Assembly (NCBI GenBank): GCA_947644185.1
Contig: CANRZC010000145.1
Span: 1-6,295 of the forward strand
DNA: 6,295 bases
Source: an uncultured Acetatifactor sp.
Lineage (GTDB): Bacteria; Bacillota; Clostridia; Lachnospirales; Lachnospiraceae
Reading direction: 5' to 3'
Within the stretch, counting starts at the first letter, position 1, and each line of letters opens with the position of its first letter. Below, piece by piece: positions 1 through 5,316 of this stretch. The translations under genes were made by a program, and so were the position numbers. The notes beneath the pieces are model-generated. The model searched no databases, was not told where the DNA came from, and worked only from the letters and a program-made list of their open reading frames with translations.

Positions 1-100
1 ATTACATGGAGGAAAAAAAGAATGTCAGCGTTAAGGTAAGCGAGGTTGTCAATGGATAGGGAACCGAAAAGTTCTCCAAAGTTTCCTCAGATATTCTCAT
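1..100 (-). CDS. Possible 5' end of a divergent gene, reading frame apparently broken
   Basis: On the minus strand a canonical GGAGG (complement of 106-110) lies 5 bases before an ATG at 100-98. The ATG frame reads MRISEETLENF and then turns into a low-complexity, Ser/Thr/Leu/Phe-rich sequence ending at a TAA (4-2), giving only 32 residues. The next frame, open from 86 to the window edge, looks much more protein-like (it contains GSLSIDNLAYLNADILFF) but has a TGA at 89-87 and no start codon of its own. Adding one base in the A-run at 67-70 would join the convincing start to the convincing body. I therefore read this as the beginning of a divergent gene with a one-base frameshift, either real or a sequencing error. 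The family is not recognised. Alternatively nothing is encoded here. Confidence 0.35.
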
Positions 101-132
101 GATTACCTCCGTTTTCATATTTTTTCCATGTA

Positions 133-139
133 TATAATA
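133..139. promoter_or_regulatory. Overlapping candidate -10 elements of a divergent promoter
   Basis: A perfect TATAAT lies on the plus strand at 133-138. The minus strand has TATTAT (complement of 134-139) preceded by TG plus one base, an extended -10 pattern. The plus-strand element would start transcription near 145, leaving a leader of about 100 bases before rnfC. The minus-strand element would start it near 127, about 27 bases before the divergent ATG. Neither has a convincing -35: the best plus-strand match is TTTTCA at 112-117, with a short 15-base spacer. The region is AT-rich, so chance matches are likely. Confidence 0.3.
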
Positions 140-149
140 ACACATTTTT

Positions 150-197
150 GAAAATTCCAGTAGTATTTTCCGAAAAAAAATAGTATATTTAAAGTAT
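150..197. repeat. Short inverted and direct repeats in the rnf leader
   Basis: GAAAAT (150-155) and ATTTTC (165-170) form a 6-bp inverted repeat around a 9-base centre. AGTAT recurs at 162-166, 182-186 and 193-197, at spacings of 20 and 11 bases, close to two and one helical turns. The first two copies extend to the similar ten-base strings TAGTATTTTC and TAGTATATTT. They lie between the candidate -10 and the rnfC ribosome site, where a regulator could bind, but in such AT-rich DNA they may be chance. The Rex consensus TTGTTAAnnnnTTAACAA was not seen. Confidence 0.25.
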
Positions 198-242
198 CTG
201 TAAATATGGTAAGAAAGATTTTAGGAAAGGACTTAAGATAAC

Positions 243-1559
243 ATGGCAAAGTTGACATTTGTGGGGGGCATACATCCCTATGATGGAAAGGATTTGTCGA
301 AAGACAGGCCGATTGCGGATATTCTGCCAGGGAGTGAGCTGGTATATCCCTTGTCGCAGCATATTGGCGCGCCGGCCAAGCCCATTGTGGCAAAAGGGGA
401 CAGGGTGCTCACAGGACAGAAGATTGCGGAGAGTGGCGGTTTTGTCTCAGCTCCTATCTATGCAACGGTATCCGGCACAGTGAAGGCCATTGAAACCAGG
501 CGAGTGGTTACCGGCGACCTGGTGATGAGCATTGTGGTGGAGAATGACGGGCAGTACGAGGACGTGGGCTTTGTGACCAGGGATAGCGCAAAAGCTCTGT
601 CCCGGGAGGAAATGATTGGCATCATAAAAGAAGCCGGAATCGTAGGCATGGGGGGAGCAGGATTCCCTACACATGTAAAGCTGTCTCCAAAGGAGCCGGA
701 GAGAATTGACTATGTCATTGCCAACTGTGCAGAGTGTGAGCCATATTTGACATCGGATTATCGCAGGATGCTGGAAGAGCCAGAGAAGCTTATAGGGGGA
801 CTGCGCATTATCCTGCAGCTGTTTCCCAATGCCACAGGGATTCTGGCAGTGGAGGACAATAAGCCGGATTGTATTTCATTGCTAAGTGGCATGGTCAGGG
901 ATGACCCAAGGATCTCCGTCAAAGCCTTAAAGACAAAGTACCCTCAAGGCGGTGAGCGGCAGCTGATTTACGCCACCACTGGGCGAAAGATAAATTCCAC
1001 CATGCTTCCTGCAGATGTAGGCTGTGTGGTGAACAATGTGGATACTGTGGTGGCGGTCTACCGGGCAGTCATGGAGGGACGGCCACTGATGGAGCGCATT
1101 GTTACCGTTACCGGAGATGCTATTCGGAACCCTCAGAATTTCCGGGTGAAAATAGGTACCAGCTACCAGGAGCTGCTGGAGGCGGCAGGTGGCTATCGGG
1201 TTCAGCCTGAGAAGCTTATCTGTGGAGGCCCCATGATGGGATTTAGTATGTTTGATTTGAATGTGCCTACCACCAAGACCTCTACAGCGCTGTTGGCATT
1301 GTCGAAGGATGATGTGTCAGCCATGGAGCCAGGGCCTTGTATTAACTGTGGTCGCTGCGTGGAGGTCTGTCCAGGAAGGGTTATTCCCAGCAGACTGGCG
1401 GATTACGCAGAGCGCTTTGACGAGGAGGCATTCCTTGCAAATCATGGTATGGAGTGCTGTGAGTGTGGCTGCTGCAGCTTCATTTGCCCGGCAAAGAGAC
1501 CTCTGACCCAACAGATTAAATCTATGCGGAAGATTCAGTTGGCAAAAAAGAAAAAATGA
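243..1559 (+). CDS. rnfC: Rnf complex subunit RnfC (NADH/FMN- and Fe-S-binding)
   Basis: RnfC is the peripheral cytoplasmic subunit of the ferredoxin:NAD+ oxidoreductase and the site where NAD+ is reduced. The 438 residues show the family order: an N-terminal HPYDGKDLSKDRPI signature (11-24), a barrel-like segment to about residue 105, and the nucleotide/FMN-binding glycine motif GMGGAGFPTHVKL (135-147) followed by NCAECEP (161-167). An SLBB-like stretch spans about 283-330. Two [4Fe-4S] motifs follow, with cysteines 366/369/372/376 and 405/408/411/415. The protein ends in KKKK and lacks the long Ala/Lys-rich tail of proteobacterial RnfC, as is usual for clostridial forms. The ATG at 243 follows AGGAAAGG (223-230) at a 12-base spacing, rather long, but the conserved N-terminus begins right there. 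It is the first gene of the operon, 30 bases before rnfD. Confidence 0.97.
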   Translation: MAKLTFVGGIHPYDGKDLSKDRPIADILPGSELVYPLSQHIGAPAKPIVAKGDRVLTGQKIAESGGFVSAPIYATVSGTVKAIETRRVVTGDLVMSIVVENDGQYEDVGFVTRDSAKALSREEMIGIIKEAGIVGMGGAGFPTHVKLSPKEPERIDYVIANCAECEPYLTSDYRRMLEEPEKLIGGLRIILQLFPNATGILAVEDNKPDCISLLSGMVRDDPRISVKALKTKYPQGGERQLIYATTGRKINSTMLPADVGCVVNNVDTVVAVYRAVMEGRPLMERIVTVTGDAIRNPQNFRVKIGTSYQELLEAAGGYRVQPEKLICGGPMMGFSMFDLNVPTTKTSTALLALSKDDVSAMEPGPCINCGRCVEVCPGRVIPSRLADYAERFDEEAFLANHGMECCECGCCSFICPAKRPLTQQIKSMRKIQLAKKKK

Positions 1560-1589
1560 AATTAGTATAGGAAACCAGGAGAGAAAATT

Positions 1590-2531
1590 ATGAGCGAATT
1601 GTTCAAAGTATCATCGAATCCTCATATTCGTTCCAGAGTGGCCACCAATGGGATCATGGCGGCGGTGCTTGTAGCCTTGATGCCAGCGGCAGGCTTTGGA
1701 ATCTATAACTTCGGACCCAGAGCACTGGCGGTCATTGCGGTGACCATTGCCAGTACGATTCTCACAGAATATTTCTTTGGATTGTACAAAAAGAAAACCA
1801 CTATCACAGACTTGTCTGCTGTGGTAACAGGCTTATTGTTGGCATTAAACTTGCCGGTAACCATTCCGCTGTGGATGGCAGCGCTAGGTGGTGTGTTTGC
1901 CATCCTTGTGGTAAAGATGCTGTTTGGCGGCCTGGGGCAGAATTTTATGAATCCCGCATTGGCTGGCAGATGCTTTCTACTGATATCCTTCCCCACGGCA
2001 ATGACAGCCTTTGATTGCGATGCTTATACAGGGGCTACACCGTTAGCAGCGCTAAAGGCAGGGGAAGCTGTGAATGTACTGGATATGATAATTGGGCGGA
2101 CTGCAGGTACCATTGGCGAGACCTCTGTAATCGCTATTCTGATTGGAGCCTGTATCTTGATTTTGCTAGGCGTCATCGACCTGCGGATTCCTGGCAGTTA
2201 CATAGTAACCTTCGTCCTTTTTATAGGACTGTTTGGTGGACATGGATTTCATCCGGCTTATTTGGCAGCGCAGCTGTCCGGTGGCGGTTTGATGCTGGGG
2301 GCATTTTTCATGGCAACCGACTATGTAACCAGACCCATTACCATAAAGGGACAATATGTATTTGGAGCTATCCTTGGGCTGTTGACGGGAATCTTCCGCA
2401 TCTTTGGCCCTGGTGCAGAGGGCGTTTCCTATGCCATTATCCTGGGCAATCTTTTGGTACCGCTGATTGAAAAGTATACGAAGCCTACTGCTTTTGGGTA
2501 CCAGAAAGGAGGAAAGCGCCGTGAAAAATAA
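1590..2531 (+). CDS. rnfD: Rnf complex membrane subunit RnfD (covalent FMN)
   Basis: RnfD is an integral membrane flavoprotein of the NqrB/RnfD family that carries electrons within the Rnf complex and is linked to ion transport. The 313-residue protein is almost entirely hydrophobic helices from about residue 20 to 292. Family signatures are SSNPHIRS (8-15), DLSAVVTGLLLALNLPVTIP (74-93), GGLGQNFMNPALAGR (113-127), GAFFMATDYVTRP (237-249) and GVSYAIILGNLLVPLIEK (278-295). The flavinylation motif is TGAT at 147-150, making Thr150 the expected FMN attachment site; an ApbE-type transferase is needed and is not encoded in this window. The C-terminus is short and basic. The start follows AGGAGAG (1577-1583) by 6 bases. 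The last 11 bases overlap rnfG, which suggests translational coupling. Length and motifs look complete. Confidence 0.97.
   Translation: MSELFKVSSNPHIRSRVATNGIMAAVLVALMPAAGFGIYNFGPRALAVIAVTIASTILTEYFFGLYKKKTTITDLSAVVTGLLLALNLPVTIPLWMAALGGVFAILVVKMLFGGLGQNFMNPALAGRCFLLISFPTAMTAFDCDAYTGATPLAALKAGEAVNVLDMIIGRTAGTIGETSVIAILIGACILILLGVIDLRIPGSYIVTFVLFIGLFGGHGFHPAYLAAQLSGGGLMLGAFFMATDYVTRPITIKGQYVFGAILGLLTGIFRIFGPGAEGVSYAIILGNLLVPLIEKYTKPTAFGYQKGGKRREK
2507..2512 (+). promoter_or_regulatory. Ribosome binding site fixing the rnfG GTG start
   Basis: A perfect AGGAGG inside the end of rnfD lies 8 bases before the GTG at 2521. An in-frame ATG further upstream at 2467 would add 18 residues not seen in the RnfG family and would place this site inside the gene. 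The GTG is therefore the better start. Confidence 0.8.
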
Positions 2532-3111
2532 GAGTGATATCCGTGTGATGTTAAAAGAGGCGGGAATTCTTTTTGCCATTACCTTGATTGCCAAAGACCG
2601 TATCCGCATACAGCAGGAGAAGGCTATCCAGGAGGCCTGTGCGGCTGTATTTAAAGAGGCTGCTTCTTTTGAAAAAATGGAATATGAGCCGGAGGATGTG
2701 CTGACCCAGGAGCTGAGTGCAATGGGAGTAAAGCTGGGAAGTGTCTACTGGGCCCTGGGCAATGATGGCAGCAGGCTGGGCGTAGTGGTAGAATCCATTA
2801 CCACGGAAGGGTATGGCGGCAATATTGTATTGTATCTGGGTGTGACCAATGACAGAGTGCTGAATGATATTTCTATTCTGGAGATATCCGAGACGCCAGG
2901 GCTGGGAATGTTGGCAGGGGATGTGCTGGTGCCGCAGTTTCACCAAAAGAATGTGGACAGCTTTGCCTACACGAAAGCAGGCGCTGCTGCAGACAATGAG
3001 ATCGATGCCATCGCCGGCGCTACAATAACCACCAAAGCCGTTACCAACGGGGTGAATGGAGGACTGAAGGCGGCTTATGCTTTGATGGAGGGAGGTGCTT
3101 CTCATGAATAA
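2521..3111 (+). CDS. rnfG: Rnf complex flavoprotein RnfG with shortened membrane helix
   Basis: RnfG holds covalently bound FMN in a domain outside the cytoplasmic membrane, anchored by one N-terminal helix, and passes electrons within the Rnf complex. With the GTG start it has 196 residues. The FMN-binding domain is intact: GYGGNIVLYLGV (97-108), SETPGLGM (123-130) and IDAIAGATITTKAV (161-174), with Thr168 as the expected flavin acceptor. Two oddities stand out. The membrane helix is only AGILFAITLIA (14-24) and runs straight into KDRIRIQQEKA; relatives normally continue with about ten more hydrophobic residues before the Thr-Lys that matches Lys25. The flavinylation motif starts with Ala165 where Ser or Thr is usual. 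The gene overlaps rnfD by 11 bases and rnfE by 8. Identity as rnfG is secure; whether this copy is fully functional is open. Confidence 0.94.
   Translation: MKNKSDIRVMLKEAGILFAITLIAKDRIRIQQEKAIQEACAAVFKEAASFEKMEYEPEDVLTQELSAMGVKLGSVYWALGNDGSRLGVVVESITTEGYGGNIVLYLGVTNDRVLNDISILEISETPGLGMLAGDVLVPQFHQKNVDSFAYTKAGAAADNEIDAIAGATITTKAVTNGVNGGLKAAYALMEGGASHE
3089..3095 (+). promoter_or_regulatory. Ribosome binding site fixing the rnfE ATG start
   Basis: AGGGAGG near the end of rnfG lies 8 bases before the ATG at 3104. An alternative in-frame GTG at 3095 overlaps this site and would add only three residues, so ATG 3104 is chosen. Confidence 0.75.
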
Positions 3112-3859
3112 AGCGGGAGAGAGACTTTACAATGGTCTGGTAAAAGAGAATCCCACCTTTGTGCTGATGTTAGGCATGTGTCCCACATTGGCCGTGACTA
3201 CTTCGGCCATGAATGGCCTGGGTATGGGACTTACCACCATGGTGGTACTGGCGCTGAGCAATCTGATTATCTCCCTGTTGCGGAATATTATTCCCAATCG
3301 GGTACGGATTCCAGCATTTATCGTCATCATTGCCTCCTTTGTGACAGCGGTACAGCTTTTGCTGGAGGCCTACATTCCGGCGCTGAATAAGTCGCTGGGT
3401 GTATATATTCCGTTGATTGTGGTTAATTGCATCATTCTGGGCCGAGCGGAGAGCTACGCTTACTCAAATCCAGCGATCCCCTCATTGTTTGACGGCATTG
3501 GTATGGGATTGGGCTTTACCTTTGCCCTGACCTGTATCGGGGCAGTGAGAGAACTGCTGGGTGCGGGAGAACTGTTCGGCATGGGGATTTTGCCAGATTC
3601 CTTTGTGCCGATTCGTATCTTTGGGCAGGCACCTGGGGCGTTCTTTGTGCTGGCCGGGCTGGTAGCACTGCAGAATTACATTAAAAATGTACGGAAAAAG
3701 GCTGGGAAGAGCTATGAGAAGATTGGCTCTGGCTGTAGTGAGGACTGCATGAACTGTTCTGAAAAAGGCTGTACAAAGCGTTTCTATGATGAGAATGGCA
3801 CAGGGAAATCTGCCAATGGAGCCATGGATGTTTTGGACCTGGATAAGGAGGACAGATAA
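3104..3859 (+). CDS. rnfE: Rnf complex membrane subunit RnfE with Cys-rich tail
   Basis: RnfE is an integral membrane subunit of the RnfA/RnfE/NqrD/NqrE family. It pairs with RnfA to hold an intramembrane Fe-S centre and helps couple electron flow to ion movement. The 251 residues contain about six hydrophobic helices (roughly 18-36, 40-60, 68-88, 98-113, 131-147, 176-193). The conserved cysteines are Cys26 in MLGMCPTLAVTTSA and Cys109 in IPLIVVNCIILGRAES. After the last helix comes a soluble charged tail of nearly 60 residues with four cysteines (211, 215, 218, 223; CSEDCMNCSEKGC) and an acidic end. The family core is about 190-200 residues, so this tail is extra. The gene starts inside the end of rnfG and its stop directly abuts the rnfA start. 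The core is complete. Confidence 0.96.
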   Translation: MNKAGERLYNGLVKENPTFVLMLGMCPTLAVTTSAMNGLGMGLTTMVVLALSNLIISLLRNIIPNRVRIPAFIVIIASFVTAVQLLLEAYIPALNKSLGVYIPLIVVNCIILGRAESYAYSNPAIPSLFDGIGMGLGFTFALTCIGAVRELLGAGELFGMGILPDSFVPIRIFGQAPGAFFVLAGLVALQNYIKNVRKKAGKSYEKIGSGCSEDCMNCSEKGCTKRFYDENGTGKSANGAMDVLDLDKEDR

Positions 3860-4450
3860 ATGGGAATGGAGAATGTAAAAGAGCTGCTTGTCATTTTGAT
3901 CGGTTCCTCTCTGGTGAGCAATGTGGTGCTTAGCCAGTTTCTGGGACTTTGCCCCTTTTTGGGTGTATCCCGGAAGACGAATACAGCTGCGGGCATGGGC
4001 GCTGCCGTGATCTTTGTCATTACCCTTGCCAGCGCAGTGGCCGGCGTAATCTATCGCTTTGTGCTTGTCAAGTTCCATGTAGAATATCTGGAAACCATTG
4101 TGTTCATTCTGGTAATCGCTGCATTGGTGCAGTTTGTGGAAATGTTTTTGCGCAAGGCCATGCCGGCCCTTTATGAGGCGCTGGGGGTTTATCTACCGCT
4201 GATCACCACCAACTGTGCGGTGCTAGGTGTGGCAATCACCAATGTACAGAAGGAGTATGGGATCTTGGCTGGCATCGTGAACGGCTTTGCCACAGCGATA
4301 GGTTTCACCATAGCCATTGTGATATTGGCGGGAATCCGCGAGAAACTGGAGTACAATGATATTCCCAAATCCTTTCAGGGTATGCCTACCGTGCTATTGA
4401 CAGCAGGATTGATGGCAATTGCCTTCTGTGGATTTTCAGGTTTGTTGTAG
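3860..4450 (+). CDS. rnfA: Rnf complex membrane subunit RnfA
   Basis: RnfA is the partner of RnfE: a six-helix membrane protein that contributes ligands to the shared intramembrane Fe-S cluster between the cytoplasmic and outer-face redox carriers. The 196 residues match the usual family length. Signatures are NVVLSQFLGLCPFLGVSRK (21-39) with Cys31, VQFVEMFLRKAMPALYEALG (90-109), and YLPLITTNCAVLGVAI (111-126) with Cys119. A LAGIREKLE motif (156-164) precedes the last helix. Helices lie at about 8-28, 46-70, 77-98, 105-127, 134-158 and 176-194. The start ATG directly follows the rnfE stop and sits 8 bases after AAGGAGG (3845-3851). A second in-frame ATG two codons later is less well placed. 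Nothing unusual was seen. Confidence 0.97.
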   Translation: MGMENVKELLVILIGSSLVSNVVLSQFLGLCPFLGVSRKTNTAAGMGAAVIFVITLASAVAGVIYRFVLVKFHVEYLETIVFILVIAALVQFVEMFLRKAMPALYEALGVYLPLITTNCAVLGVAITNVQKEYGILAGIVNGFATAIGFTIAIVILAGIREKLEYNDIPKSFQGMPTVLLTAGLMAIAFCGFSGLL

Positions 4451-4464
4451 GAGGGAGGCAGACG

Positions 4465-5262
4465 ATGAGTATAACCGGTGTTCTGACAGCCACGGCTGTG
4501 GTAAGCGTGGTAGGGATTTTTGTAGGACTTTTTTTGGGTGTGGCAGGCATCAAATTCCGAGTGGAGGTAGACGAGAAAGAGGAAGCTGTGTTAGCTGCAC
4601 TGCCAGGCAATAATTGTGGCGGCTGTGGCTATGCAGGCTGCAGTGGTCTGGCTGCCGCCATAGCAAAGGGGGAGGCGCCAGTGAATGCCTGCCCTGTGGG
4701 GGGAGCTCCTGTGGGAGAGAAAATTGCTGCCATTATGGGTGTGGAGGCAGGAGCTGCCGAGAGAAAGGTGGCTTTTGTAGCCTGCAAGGGAGACTGCGAC
4801 AAGGCCAAACAGGACTATGAATATTATGGGGCCCAGGACTGTCAGATGATGGGATTTGTGCCTGGTGGTGGACCGAAGTCCTGCAATAGCGGCTGTCTTG
4901 GCTTTGGCAATTGTGTGAAGGCCTGCCCGTTTGATGCCATTCATGTAGTAAATGGTGTGGCTGTGGTAGATAAGGAAAACTGCAAGGCCTGTGGAAAGTG
5001 CGTGGAGGCCTGTCCAAAGCATTTGATCTCTCTGATCCCCTACGATGCAAAATATGTGGTTGCCTGCAGCTCCAAAGACAAGGGACCAGTGACCATGAAG
5101 GCCTGTGAGGTAGGCTGCATTGGCTGTGGGCTGTGTATGAGAAACTGCCCCAGCCAGGCTGTGACAGTGAAGGATTTCCATGCCACTATTGATCAGGAAA
5201 AATGTACAGGATGCGGAACCTGCGTGGAAAAGTGTCCGAAGAAGTGTATTAGCGCACAATAA
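4465..5262 (+). CDS. rnfB: Rnf complex ferredoxin-type subunit RnfB
   Basis: RnfB is the entry point for electrons from reduced ferredoxin, anchored in the membrane by one N-terminal helix (about 5-28) with the rest in the cytoplasm. The 265-residue protein has 26 cysteines. The first group is the 4Fe-4S (Fe-S) domain, Cys51/54/59/76 in CGGCGYAGCSGLAAAIAKGE and the following APVNACP. Next come Cys107, 111 and 126 in the family's linker. Ferredoxin motifs then follow: Cys140/144/150/154, Cys173/176/179/183, Cys218/221/224/228 and Cys247/250/253/257, each last Cys followed by Pro. Two ferredoxin-like pairs are thus present. Cys201, Cys214 and Cys261 lie outside these motifs. The ATG follows AGGGAGG (4452-4458) by 6 bases and lies 14 bases after the rnfA stop. 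It is the last rnf gene, and no terminator follows. Confidence 0.97.
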   Translation: MSITGVLTATAVVSVVGIFVGLFLGVAGIKFRVEVDEKEEAVLAALPGNNCGGCGYAGCSGLAAAIAKGEAPVNACPVGGAPVGEKIAAIMGVEAGAAERKVAFVACKGDCDKAKQDYEYYGAQDCQMMGFVPGGGPKSCNSGCLGFGNCVKACPFDAIHVVNGVAVVDKENCKACGKCVEACPKHLISLIPYDAKYVVACSSKDKGPVTMKACEVGCIGCGLCMRNCPSQAVTVKDFHATIDQEKCTGCGTCVEKCPKKCISAQ

Positions 5263-5301
5263 TCGCCATAGACGGCATGAGGGGGGGAGTTATGAAAAGG
5301 A

Positions 5302-5308
5302 AAGGAGG
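5302..5308 (+). promoter_or_regulatory. Ribosome binding site of the GH25 gene
   Basis: AAGGAGG lies 8 bases before the ATG at 5317 and fixes that start. The 54-base gap after rnfB holds a G7 run (5281-5287) and no hairpin followed by a T-run, so read-through from the rnf operon is likely. Confidence 0.75.
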
Positions 5309-5316
5309 CGACGACT

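Noticed and set aside
6..59. 17-codon plus-strand reading (MEEKKNVSVKVSEVVNG) ending in TAG, possibly the tail of an upstream gene
   Set aside because: It is in register antisense to the protein-like minus-strand frame, so both look coding-like. The minus strand has a ribosome site and start, and no terminator follows the TAG, but the left edge prevents a firm decision.
59..76. Small hairpin (GGGAAC/GTTCTC) as a terminator
   Set aside because: The stem is about 6 bp with one G-T pair and is not followed by a T-run.
2467..2520. Upstream ATG start for rnfG
   Set aside because: It lies deep inside rnfD, has no ribosome site at a good distance, and would add residues absent from RnfG proteins; GTG 2521 has a perfect AGGAGG 8 bases upstream.
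2166..2609. Minus-strand open frame (147 codons) across the rnfD/rnfG junction
   Set aside because: It is antisense to two certain genes and shows no recognisable domain.
3482..4078. Long minus-strand open frame (198 codons) opposite rnfE and rnfA
   Set aside because: It lies wholly opposite two well-recognised genes, its translation resembles no family I know, and it is His/Gln/Lys-rich as expected of an antisense shadow of membrane-protein codons.
4591..5259. Minus-strand open frame (222 codons) opposite rnfB
   Set aside because: It arises from the Cys/Gly-rich codons of rnfB read in reverse; no recognisable domain.
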